Positions 23,916 to 31,511 of a stretch of DNA of 64,000 nucleotides are shown in pieces. Source of the stretch: an uncultured SAR86 cluster bacterium (GTDB lineage: Bacteria > Pseudomonadota > Gammaproteobacteria > Magnimaribacterales > AG-339-G14); assembly GCA_902523885.1 (NCBI GenBank), contig CABZAV010000003.1, positions 131,920 through 195,919 on the forward strand, given 5' to 3'. The translations under genes were made by a program, and so were the position numbers. Each line of letters begins with the position of its first letter. Position 1 is the first letter of the stretch. Under the pieces are notes generated by a model, which worked only from the letters and a program-made list of their open reading frames with translations, was not told the origin of the DNA and did no database searches.

Positions 23916-23958
23916 TTTGAACACCGAAAACAACTTAATATTATTTTCGGCGTTCAAA
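23916..23958 (-). terminator. Long hairpin downstream of TonB receptor gene
   Basis: A 15-bp stem with one G-T pair (23916-23930 with 23944-23958) and a 13-nt loop, core GAACACCGAAAA and TTTTCGGCGTTC. It is 16 bp past the receptor stop on the minus strand. There is no long U-run after the stem, so it may act as a weak terminator or as a 3' mRNA stabiliser that separates receptor expression from the downstream dehydrogenase. Confidence 0.5.
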
Positions 23959-23973
23959 AGATATCTTAGATTT

Positions 23974-26010
23974 TTACAGAGTTACTCTAAAACCTATACC
24001 TAAATTTTTGCCTGGTAAGGGCACTTCATTCTTAACAGTAGAAGAGTGGTTTCTTGCTATCTCGTCAAAAAGATTGTTAGCAAAAAGCACTACTTTAAAG
24101 TCTTCGACTCCCTCAAGAGCAAAAGATCTGCTAATACTAAGATCAAGTAATTCAAATCCTGCAGTAGCTGAATCGCCAGAAGCTGCAAAATCATTTTGTG
24201 CGTTTACTTCGGTCAAGTCTACATCGACAGTTAAATTGTCCTCTGTATAAGTTAAAGTGTATATGTCTCTCGCAGGAACCATTCTGGGAATATTTTTGCC
24301 ATCAGTAAAAGTACCATCGACAGAATCTCTTCCAGCTGTAAGAGCCAAGTTTCCATTCAGAAAATCAAAATCGGTCCCTACTTGAATCTCGTAACCATCA
24401 AGCTCGGCATCTTGTTGCACGAAATCTGCTAATTCAAGTTTCATTTCACCAGGACCTTCTTGTCCTGGATTTCGATCTTTACGATAAATATAATTATCAA
24501 CATCATTTTGATAAAAGTTTATTGATCCATAATAAATACCAGTATCGAAATTAAAACTCAATTCTATATTTTGTGCTTCTTCGGCTTGCAAGGTTGGATT
24601 ACCAACTTCATTCCTTTGAACAGCAGCATGTTCTCCATCCATAAACAATTCAACTGATGATGGCGCTCTTTCCACAGAACCGAGGCTCAAACTTAAATCG
24701 GTCGAAGAACTTAAATCAAAACCAAAACCAAGCACAAAGCTTGTCGAATTAAAATCTAAGTCTTTAGCAACAGTTTTAAACTTACTTTTTCTGTTCACTT
24801 CGTCTCTTCTGATTCCAAAATCAAGATCAAAGAAAGAAAGTTCTCTACCGAGATAGTATCCAATGCTTGTTTCTTTACTATCAACACTTTCCATGAAAGC
24901 TTCCTCTCCCAGGATAGAAGTATCTTCTTCCATAGTACGAAGCACAACTTTTTGCGTCAAAGCATCATTGGACACATCAAGGATTGCTCCTAGTTCTTGA
25001 GCATCATTAAGGAAATCAGTGAACTCGCCATCATGCTTTCCTCCAATATGCAACTCTCTAAGAAAATAATCAGTATCGCTATAGAAATATTCTATTTCGT
25101 TAACAAAATCCCCAGCTATTTTGTATGTGCCTTTTAAGTTAATAGTATCTGAATCAGTACTTGACTCGATTCTTTCTTCCTCCACATGTTGTCCAGTCTG
25201 TTGTCCTTGTGGAGGATCTTCATGATCACCATGGAAAGGAATACCATAAACATTTTCAATGTTTTTGAACGATAAACCAAAGTGACCCCAATCTTCAACA
25301 ATTGAGAAACCTCCTTTGTAAGCCCTAGTCTTAGCATCAGAATTTTCTATATAATCTTTTTCGGGTTCTGTATGACCAGGATCATGAATTACCGCTTCAT
25401 CAGGAATATCGAAATTATTGAAGTTTTGATGTTTGTAGGCATAACTAAGATTTACGCCTTCGATGTTATCGCTGAAGCTTATATTATGAACATCGCCATC
25501 ACTTACTGAGTTATGTTCTACACCAAGTTTAATTTCCTGTTCAGCAAAGTCTTCTCTAGCTATTGTGTTATCTACTACGTTAACAATACCTCCAAGCGCA
25601 CCATTAGTATAAAGTAATGAACTTGGCCCTCTTACAATTTCGACTTGTTGAATGTTATTCAAGTCAATGTCGATTGGGTGATCGGCACCAATTCCGGAAA
25701 CGTCTCTGTTAACTAATCCATTTTCAAGAACTTTTATTCTTGCTCCAGAAAGCCCCCTAATGACAGGTTGTCCGACAATCGAACCAAAATCAGTATTACT
25801 CACACCGAGAAGATTATCTATGGATTCCCCCAGACTATGGGTACCAGCTTTATTTAAATCTTCTTCACTAATTATGTGAAGTGGATTTTCTATTTGACTT
25901 TTTGTCCCCAAGATTGAAGAGGTTACAGTGACATCTTCAATATCTTGAGCAAAAGCCGGGCTTATCGCCACTATGCTCATCAGTATGAGCACTCTTGTAA
26001 ATTTTTTCAT
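23974..26010 (-). CDS. TonB-dependent outer membrane receptor with His-rich loop
   Basis: A 678-residue receptor with a signal peptide (MKKFTRVLILM...SPAFA). The plug domain shows VTVTSSILGT, PLHIISEEDLNKAGTHSLGE, QPVIRGLSGARIKVLENG, GIGADHPIDID and QVEIVRGPSSLLYTNGALGG, and a beta-barrel with FANNLFDEIARNHSS at the end. The segment HGDHEDPPQGQQTGQHVEEE in an extracellular loop is rich in His and acids, as in ZnuD-type zinc receptors, so a metal ligand is likely. AGGAGGT lies close before the ATG. Upstream on the same strand is a His/Cys-rich small exported protein. Confidence 0.9.
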   Translation of the reverse strand: MKKFTRVLILMSIVAISPAFAQDIEDVTVTSSILGTKSQIENPLHIISEEDLNKAGTHSLGESIDNLLGVSNTDFGSIVGQPVIRGLSGARIKVLENGLVNRDVSGIGADHPIDIDLNNIQQVEIVRGPSSLLYTNGALGGIVNVVDNTIAREDFAEQEIKLGVEHNSVSDGDVHNISFSDNIEGVNLSYAYKHQNFNNFDIPDEAVIHDPGHTEPEKDYIENSDAKTRAYKGGFSIVEDWGHFGLSFKNIENVYGIPFHGDHEDPPQGQQTGQHVEEERIESSTDSDTINLKGTYKIAGDFVNEIEYFYSDTDYFLRELHIGGKHDGEFTDFLNDAQELGAILDVSNDALTQKVVLRTMEEDTSILGEEAFMESVDSKETSIGYYLGRELSFFDLDFGIRRDEVNRKSKFKTVAKDLDFNSTSFVLGFGFDLSSSTDLSLSLGSVERAPSSVELFMDGEHAAVQRNEVGNPTLQAEEAQNIELSFNFDTGIYYGSINFYQNDVDNYIYRKDRNPGQEGPGEMKLELADFVQQDAELDGYEIQVGTDFDFLNGNLALTAGRDSVDGTFTDGKNIPRMVPARDIYTLTYTEDNLTVDVDLTEVNAQNDFAASGDSATAGFELLDLSISRSFALEGVEDFKVVLFANNLFDEIARNHSSTVKNEVPLPGKNLGIGFRVTL

Positions 26011-26057
26011 AATACCTCCTATGAAAAATTAAAATTTAAAAAATTTGTTATAAGTTT

Positions 26058-26327
26058 TTAAATTTTAGGAGGTGCTCTAGTTAAGTAGGGAGATGAATGA
26101 GATAAAAAATAAGAAGAATACTCTTCTTTAAATAAGTTCTTGTTGAGGGTATCGGAAATCTCTAAATGATTGAAATAATCGATTGAAGATATTTCGACAA
26201 AATGACAAACAACGCAAAATTCTTCATGATGGTTTTCATCATGATGATCATGGGCTAAGGGTTCTGCAGATACGGAAATCGCAAAAAGCAGAACGCTTAA
26301 TAATAAAAAAATTCTCCTACCCTTCAT
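26058..26327 (-). CDS. Small exported His/Cys-rich protein (DUF2946-like)
   Basis: An 89-residue protein with signal peptide (MKGRRIFLLLSVLLFAISVSAE), then HDHHDENHHEEFCVVCHF, a dense cluster of His, acids and a CxxC, and a C-terminus ending YLTRAPPKI. The CxxC and the terminal R-x-P-P are like DUF2946 proteins, which accompany TonB receptors and metal genes. It probably binds zinc or copper in the periplasm. It lies 10 bp after the desaturase and 47 bp before the receptor gene. Confidence 0.65.
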   Translation of the reverse strand: MKGRRIFLLLSVLLFAISVSAEPLAHDHHDENHHEEFCVVCHFVEISSIDYFNHLEISDTLNKNLFKEEYSSYFLSHSSPYLTRAPPKI

Positions 26328-26337
26328 TTTTAATGAG

Positions 26338-27246
26338 CTACTGTATCAGAATTTTTTTGAATACAGGTAAATATCCCTCAGAAATCTCCATTTGATCAGT
26401 AAAGCCTTTATTTCTGAGCATTTGATGAGCTTTAGGTAAGTTATACCAAGGACAATAAGTGAATAAATGATGTTCAATATGATAATTTACATTGAGTGGC
26501 GCTAAAAAATATTTGAGATACCAAGGCACAAGAGTCGTTCTGGTAAATGTAAAATCGTCACTGCCGCTTAGCCCTGAATGTTCAGTGATGCTTCTGATTC
26601 TGTAAAAAAGACTAAAAAAAGTTAGCATTGGTAACCACCATAAAAACAAGTACAGCCATCCTTGATTTAAGGAAATTAAACTGGCAAGAATTATAAAATT
26701 GGTGATGAAAAAACCTTTTAATTTAAATACAAATCTTTTTAAACTTTTAAGAAAAGAATCTTCATTGCCCCAAGCAGAAATCAGAACTGCTAAATATCTT
26801 CTAACCCCAGCAATGCCGGATAAATCTCTAGTAAATTTTCTAACAAGACTTTCTTTAGATGCTGGAAACGCTTGAGTGAGACCTAAATCAGGGTCCTTTT
26901 CAGTATCTGTATGCTTGTGATGTTGAGAATGGACTTTTCTGTAAGGCAATGTATCCGTCATCACTGGATAGGCGCAGAACCATTGAGAAGCAATATCGTT
27001 TAATTTTCTATTTTTAAAAATAAGACCATGTGCGCCATCATGCATAAAAACAACCATTTGAAATTGTTTAGCGGCAATAATTATTGCCGAAATAAAAAAT
27101 GTTAGAGGATTGGGAAATAAAATGAACAGTAAAAAAGACAGTACTACTTGAGTCCACATAGACGCTAAAGTAAAAACATTAATAAGATCTTTTTTCTGTT
27201 TAAGTTCGTTTACTTCAGAATCGTTCAATAGTTTATTAATCGACAT
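26338..27246 (-). CDS. Membrane fatty acid desaturase
   Basis: A 302-residue di-iron membrane desaturase. The three histidine boxes are HDGAH, HSQHH and HIEHH (in NYHIEHHLFTYCPWYNLP), arranged around four TM helices. Such enzymes put a double bond into an acyl chain of membrane lipids. The promoter TATAAT lies 6 nt before the start. It is the first gene of a run that includes the metal-type protein and the TonB receptor; since di-iron desaturases need iron, metal supply is one possible link. Confidence 0.9.
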   Translation of the reverse strand: MSINKLLNDSEVNELKQKKDLINVFTLASMWTQVVLSFLLFILFPNPLTFFISAIIIAAKQFQMVVFMHDGAHGLIFKNRKLNDIASQWFCAYPVMTDTLPYRKVHSQHHKHTDTEKDPDLGLTQAFPASKESLVRKFTRDLSGIAGVRRYLAVLISAWGNEDSFLKSLKRFVFKLKGFFITNFIILASLISLNQGWLYLFLWWLPMLTFFSLFYRIRSITEHSGLSGSDDFTFTRTTLVPWYLKYFLAPLNVNYHIEHHLFTYCPWYNLPKAHQMLRNKGFTDQMEISEGYLPVFKKILIQ

Positions 27247-27252
27247 AGAAGA

Positions 27253-27258
27253 ATTATA
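27253..27258 (-). promoter_or_regulatory. -10 box of desaturase-receptor run
   Basis: On the minus strand a perfect TATAAT ends 6 nt before the desaturase ATG (27246), with no Shine-Dalgarno, which predicts a leaderless mRNA. A weak TTTACT-like -35 is about 16 bp upstream. Confidence 0.5.
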
Positions 27259-27282
27259 TAAATTAAAAAAAATAAGTAAAAA

Positions 27283-27723
27283 CTATTTAACAGCTGTTCC
27301 GGCAATAAAACTTTTTAATTGCTCTGCCTCTTCACAAGAATTTGGACAAAGAATGTTGAGTTTTTCTAAATTAGCTTGTGCTAATGCAGGCATTTCCAAT
27401 TCCACGAAGAGTTCACCTTGATATTCTAAAGCTGCTTTGTTATCAGCATCCAGTGATAAAGCCTTCTCATACAATCCTTTTGCTTTTTCTAAGCCTCCAA
27501 GCTTTCTTTCACTAAAAGCATATAAGGTCCAGCCGTAGGAATCTTCTGGCTTTGATTTTGTATATGCTTTGAGTACTTTTTTTGCTTCAAAAAATCTTTC
27601 TTGCTCAATGAAGTTGAGTGCTCTCGAATAAAGCTTGTCGGGATCGGTTTTTCCATATTTTGCCGAAAAAACAAAAGAAGAAGACATTAAAAACAGAAAA
27701 ACAATTAAAAATTTTATTTTCAT
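27283..27723 (-). CDS. Exported TPR-repeat protein
   Basis: The ATG at 27723 is chosen over one 39 codons upstream because it starts a clean signal peptide (MKIKFLIVFLFLMSSSFVFS) and TATAAT lies 6 nt before it. The mature part, about 125 residues, has TPR-like helical repeats (KLYSRALNFIEQERFFEAKKV, SYGWTLYAFSERKLGGLEKA, KALSLDADNKAALEYQGELF). It carries two Cys in ILCPNSCEE. TPR proteins scaffold other proteins; the partner is unknown. It is divergent from the DUF4149-like membrane gene. Confidence 0.75.
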   Translation of the reverse strand: MKIKFLIVFLFLMSSSFVFSAKYGKTDPDKLYSRALNFIEQERFFEAKKVLKAYTKSKPEDSYGWTLYAFSERKLGGLEKAKGLYEKALSLDADNKAALEYQGELFVELEMPALAQANLEKLNILCPNSCEEAEQLKSFIAGTAVK

Positions 27724-27729
27724 ATAAAA

Positions 27730-27735
27730 ATTATA
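27730..27735 (-). promoter_or_regulatory. -10 box of TPR gene
   Basis: TATAAT on the minus strand ends 6 nt before the ATG at 27723. It supports that start over the upstream ATG at 27840 and another leaderless transcript. Confidence 0.5.
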
Positions 27736-27799
27736 GCCATTACAATTGGAATTTACATTCGCAAGAACTTTATAAAATAAGCTTTTAACCTTTAAAAAT

Positions 27800-28201
27800 A
27801 TGAATTTAGGATCAACTTTTTTTATTTTAATCTCTGGCATAAGTGCAGGAGTAATTTTGTTTCAATCTTTTGTAGTTGCTTCTTCTATTTTTAAGGTTTT
27901 GCCTGAAGATAATGCAGGAATTTTATTAAGAAATCTTTTTCCAAAATTTTTTCAATTTTTAGCGGCTCTCGCTTTGGCCGCTTTAACAATAGGTCTAGTG
28001 TATGGGTTGGAATTTTTTCCTTTGGTTTTTATGCAATTAGCAAATTTTATCTTCTTTGTTATTTGTTATTCTTTGATACCGGCAACAAATAGAGCAAGAG
28101 ATGAAAACAATAAAAAAAAGTTTGGAATACTTCACACAGTAAGCGTTTTACTAACTTTGTTAGCTTTAATAATTAATTTATCTTTGGTTTTTTTAATTTA
28201 A
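27800..28201 (+). CDS. Membrane protein, DUF4149-like
   Basis: A 133-residue protein with four TM helices and the pattern of small DUF4149-type proteins: an initial ISGISAGVILFQSFVVASSIF, then LRNLFPKFFQFLAALALAAL, then an interior loop with RARDENNKKKFGILH. The function is unknown. It is followed after 9 bp by the cytochrome b561 gene, likely in one operon, which hints at a role in membrane redox or assembly. Confidence 0.6.
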   Translation: MNLGSTFFILISGISAGVILFQSFVVASSIFKVLPEDNAGILLRNLFPKFFQFLAALALAALTIGLVYGLEFFPLVFMQLANFIFFVICYSLIPATNRARDENNKKKFGILHTVSVLLTLLALIINLSLVFLI

Positions 28202-28210
28202 AATTGGTCA

Positions 28211-28753
28211 ATGGTTGATTATTTAAAAGCTCAAAAAGTCATTCACTGGTTGATGGCCATAATAATAATGTTGGATTTAAATGTTGCCCAAAAGTTTGGT
28301 GGCGACATGGAGCTTTGGGATAGACTTGAGTCTAGAGTAGATCATGCTCAAGCGGGGTTAATAGTGACGTTTCTTTTTTTGTTGAGAATTTTCCTGAGAT
28401 ATAGATACGGTGCTCCAGCGCTTCCTAATGAGATGCCCGGTTGGCAAGTAATATCGGCGAAAGCAGGACATTACGGACTTTATATTTTAATGGGTATGTT
28501 AATTGTGACTGGAATTTTGTCTGCCAATTTCACTTCCGATCCGGTTTTGGTTTTTGGGTTGTTGAATTTATCTTCAGAAACTCAAAATATTGAAATGTTC
28601 AATCTGATTCGGAGAATTCATGAGTTTTCGACAAATGCCATTATTTTACTAATTGTTATTCATATTCTTGCAGCTCTTTATCATCACTTCATAGTCAAAG
28701 ATCAGACAACAGTCAATATGACAAAATTTTGGACTTCCAAAGTTAAAAACTAA
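28211..28753 (+). CDS. Cytochrome b561 family protein
   Basis: A 180-residue four-TM di-haem b-type cytochrome. Haem-ligand candidates are His13 (KVIHWLM), the His in DHAQAGL, His in KAGHYGLYILMG and His in LIVIHILAALYHHF. Such proteins oxidise quinol or pass electrons between the membrane and a periplasmic partner. It is preceded by the DUF4149-like gene and followed after 2 bp by an exported MBL-fold gene. Confidence 0.88.
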   Translation: MVDYLKAQKVIHWLMAIIIMLDLNVAQKFGGDMELWDRLESRVDHAQAGLIVTFLFLLRIFLRYRYGAPALPNEMPGWQVISAKAGHYGLYILMGMLIVTGILSANFTSDPVLVFGLLNLSSETQNIEMFNLIRRIHEFSTNAIILLIVIHILAALYHHFIVKDQTTVNMTKFWTSKVKN

Positions 28754-28755
28754 GA

Positions 28756-29727
28756 ATGAAAAAACTTTCTTTTCTTCTTCTTTTAATTTCAATTCCTTTT
28801 CAATCTTTTGCCGATCTTGCTAAATATGAAATAACAGTATTAGCTACTAATATTGCAAACTATGGAGGTTTTGGAGAATGGAGCTTTTCTGCTTTGTATG
28901 AAAGCGGGGAAGAATCTATTCTTTTTGATACTGGTTTTCATGAAGATACAGTCATTCATAATGCTCAATTATTAAAGAAAGATCTCTCTAAAGTAGAGAA
29001 AGTTGTATTAAGTCACTTTCACTCTGATCATACTGGAGGACTGTTAAAATTAAGAAAAAAATATCGCATTGTAAATAAAAAAGCTTTTTCAAAAGTTTTT
29101 GTGGCTGAAGGTTTTTTCCAACAAAGGTTTACAAAAGATGGTTCAAAAATAAAAAAAAATGGAGTTGGCCCTGGAGGGTATGGCGAAGCTTTAATTTTTA
29201 AAGAGGAAGCTGAAAGGCTCGGTATAAAGTTTTTTATCGTGGATTCAAATACTGAAATAAGCAAAGACCTGTTCATTACTGGCCCAGTAAAAAGAAAAGT
29301 TGAAAAATACATTGGACCTGAAAACTTATATGTCAAAGACAGCAATAATCAACTCCAACCAGATGTCATAATGGATGATCAGTCAATGGGCATGCTTACT
29401 GAAAAAGGTTGGGTGATGATGTCTGGTTGCGGGCATGCAGGAATTATTAATAGCGGGGAATCTTTAAAAGAAATTAAAGACTTGCCAATATATGGAGCCA
29501 TGGGAGGCTTTCATTTGTGGCAAGCAAATGAAAAGACTCTCACTCAGACTGCCAAATGGTTGAAAAAAGAGGGCTTGGGTAAATTCATGGGCGGACATTG
29601 CACCGGAATTAATGCTACAAGAAAAATATCAGACTTTGTTGGTTTAGAGCGAGAAGATATGTCCCATACAGCAGTAGGCAGTGTTTTAACAAAAGACTTA
29701 GAGATTATTAGAAGTTCCGTAGAGTAA
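28756..29727 (+). CDS. Exported metallo-beta-lactamase-fold hydrolase
   Basis: A 323-residue protein with a signal peptide (ending PFQSFAD). The metal site is LSHFHSDHTGG (HxHxDH), with SGCGHAG, GGFHLW and GGHCTG supplying later His and Asp ligands. The order and the GCGHAG motif fit the COG1237-type family (dihydropterin-type MBL proteins). The substrate is unknown. It lies directly after cytochrome b561, so all three genes from 27800 may be one operon. Confidence 0.82.
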   Translation: MKKLSFLLLLISIPFQSFADLAKYEITVLATNIANYGGFGEWSFSALYESGEESILFDTGFHEDTVIHNAQLLKKDLSKVEKVVLSHFHSDHTGGLLKLRKKYRIVNKKAFSKVFVAEGFFQQRFTKDGSKIKKNGVGPGGYGEALIFKEEAERLGIKFFIVDSNTEISKDLFITGPVKRKVEKYIGPENLYVKDSNNQLQPDVIMDDQSMGMLTEKGWVMMSGCGHAGIINSGESLKEIKDLPIYGAMGGFHLWQANEKTLTQTAKWLKKEGLGKFMGGHCTGINATRKISDFVGLEREDMSHTAVGSVLTKDLEIIRSSVE

Positions 29728-29739
29728 CCTTATTTAAAA

Positions 29740-30885
29740 TCATAAGTTTTCTGAAAGAGCTGTAATACCTAAAAAAGTATTACCGAGTATCAAGGGGTCA
29801 TCAGGTTCGGGATGAGATGATAATTTTACAATTACTACTTTATTTTTTTGGTCTACATATATGGCTTGACCATAGATACCAATGCAAATCATGGTTTCAG
29901 GACCACCAACCCAAGTTTGATTTTTGTAGTGAAAACCAGGCAGCCTTAAACCATATTCACTTTTTGAAAAAATATTTTTATATTCGGCAGATTCTTCTAG
30001 AGTCGATTTAATCCAGCTTTCTGGAACAATCTGAGTATCATTAAAAGTTCCATTGTTCATTAACATTAAGCCAAATTTGGCTAGATCTCTGGCGCTCGCA
30101 TTCATTCCAGCTCCCATGTAAAGGAAATCATTTCCGTCTGAGACAATTTGCGCATCGTGTTCAGTTTTTAACTTATCCCATATAAAGGTTTGGAGAAGAT
30201 CTTGAAATTTCACTTGGCAGGACCTTTCTGCGGCTAAAGCTAAAATGTTTGTGAGGACTGTGCGGTAATCAAAAATTTCAAATTCTTTTTGTGAAGTTTC
30301 TTTCAAACTTGCCATAAATTCCAAAAGATTTGTTGGAGAAACTTCACTTTTTAAATCCGGTCTCCAACCAACTACAGCTGCCTCGTGCCAAAATTCTGAA
30401 GAAGAATCATTATAATCTTCTGTAAATCTAACAGCAGCAGTCATATCTAAAGCATGTTGAATGGTTGTTCTTTGAAAGGCAGAATTTTGCAGCTCTGGAA
30501 TATATTGAACTACTTTGTCTTTTGTATTTAGTTTCGCTTTATTCTCTAAAATTCCTATTAGCATGCCAACAAAAGATTTAGATACTGAATTCATTAGATG
30601 AAGGTCGTTGTCTTTCATTTCATTTTGATACTCTTCAAAAATTATGTTGCTATCTTTTAGAATCACAAATGCATCGGTGTAACTTGAATCTAGCATTTCT
30701 CTTAAGTTAGTCTTTCCTTCAAGACCATCAAATTCAAAAGAATCTAAATTAAGTATATTTTTTGGAATAATGAAAGGATCATCAGATTTGGATAATTTAA
30801 CAGTCTTAAATATAGAGCTCATATTTCTAAAGCTCCATCTATTATTTGGAGGATTCAGCCAGTTAGTTTTATTTATGTTATCCAT
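29740..30885 (-). CDS. Serine hydrolase, SxxK beta-lactamase/esterase fold
   Basis: A 381-residue class C beta-lactamase-like hydrolase. The nucleophile motif is S100-V-S-K103. There is no signal peptide, so it is probably cytoplasmic. Relatives are carboxylesterases, 6-aminohexanoate-type hydrolases and peptidases rather than resistance enzymes. It is one of four such hydrolases within 10 kb of this window. It converges on the MBL-fold gene and is divergent from the SnoaL-like gene. Confidence 0.85.
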   Translation of the reverse strand: MDNINKTNWLNPPNNRWSFRNMSSIFKTVKLSKSDDPFIIPKNILNLDSFEFDGLEGKTNLREMLDSSYTDAFVILKDSNIIFEEYQNEMKDNDLHLMNSVSKSFVGMLIGILENKAKLNTKDKVVQYIPELQNSAFQRTTIQHALDMTAAVRFTEDYNDSSSEFWHEAAVVGWRPDLKSEVSPTNLLEFMASLKETSQKEFEIFDYRTVLTNILALAAERSCQVKFQDLLQTFIWDKLKTEHDAQIVSDGNDFLYMGAGMNASARDLAKFGLMLMNNGTFNDTQIVPESWIKSTLEESAEYKNIFSKSEYGLRLPGFHYKNQTWVGGPETMICIGIYGQAIYVDQKNKVVIVKLSSHPEPDDPLILGNTFLGITALSENL

Positions 30886-30901
30886 CGCTTAAAGAAGAAA
30901 G

Positions 30902-30930
30902 TTGATGTTTCTTAACTTCCAAGCTAGTCT
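30902..30930 (+). promoter_or_regulatory. Predicted promoter of SnoaL-like gene
   Basis: TTGATG (30902-30907), a 17-bp spacer and TAGTCT (30925-30930) sit 34 nt before the ATG. An AAAAGGAC ribosome site follows, so this would be a conventional leadered transcript. Confidence 0.4.
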
Positions 30931-30964
30931 AAACAGGTAAATAAAAAAACAAAAGGACAAACGT

Positions 30965-31423
30965 ATGAAAAAGATTTTAATGGTTTTAATTTTTTCGCTA
31001 ACACTTTCTTCTCAAGCTATGCATCATGGTGATTCACCAATAAGCGCCGAAGAGTTGGTTAAAAAAGCTTACTCAACTTTTGCTGCTGGTGATTCAAAGG
31101 CATGGGCAAAGCTTCATTCGGCTGACTTAAAATTTACAATTTTAGGACAGTTACCCCATTCAGGAACCTATATCGGAACTGAAGCAACGATAAAAAACGT
31201 ATTTGAAGTAATTCCAGTTTATTGGCCTAGCTTCAAATTAGAAACTATCAATATTGACACTGTAGATAGTAAAACTGGCAAAATAGTCTATGTGTTGAAT
31301 AAGTTGATGGGCGATAATTTGGATAGTTTTGCACTTCATATGTTCACAGTTGAGGACAATAAAATTGTAACTTTCACTGCTTTTGATGATTATGATTCTA
31401 TGCGTCAAGCAATGGTGAAGTAA
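30965..31423 (+). CDS. Exported SnoaL-like (NTF2 fold) protein
   Basis: A 152-residue protein with a signal peptide (MKKILMVLIFSLTLSSQAM) and a cone-shaped NTF2/SnoaL-like domain: ELVKKAYSTFAAGDSKAWAKLHSADLKFTILG, GTYIGTEATIKNVFEVIP and MFTVEDNKIVTFTAFDDYDSM. Such folds act as small isomerases, hydrolases or binding proteins; the function cannot be assigned. It comes just before the Baeyer-Villiger monooxygenase, separated by a hairpin region. Confidence 0.78.
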   Translation: MKKILMVLIFSLTLSSQAMHHGDSPISAEELVKKAYSTFAAGDSKAWAKLHSADLKFTILGQLPHSGTYIGTEATIKNVFEVIPVYWPSFKLETINIDTVDSKTGKIVYVLNKLMGDNLDSFALHMFTVEDNKIVTFTAFDDYDSMRQAMVK

Positions 31424-31469
31424 ATTTAAAAAATTAAGACATATTTAGATTTGTTAGAAGACTTTTAAA

Positions 31470-31500
31470 CTCAATGATAAATTGAGATAATCAATTTTTT
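31470..31500 (+). terminator. Overlapping alternative hairpins with U-run
   Basis: TCAAT-GATAA-ATTGA-GATAA-TCAAT (31471-31495) lets the central ATTGA pair with either flanking TCAAT across an identical GATAA loop. The distal hairpin is followed directly by six T residues. It may be a weak terminator after the SnoaL gene, or an attenuator before the monooxygenase, whose ATG is at 31512. Confidence 0.4.
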
Positions 31501-31511
31501 GAAGGTTATAT

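Noticed and set aside
29028..29345. 105-codon minus-strand frame within the MBL-fold gene
   Set aside because: Overlaps the metal-binding core of a real gene and has no family resemblance.
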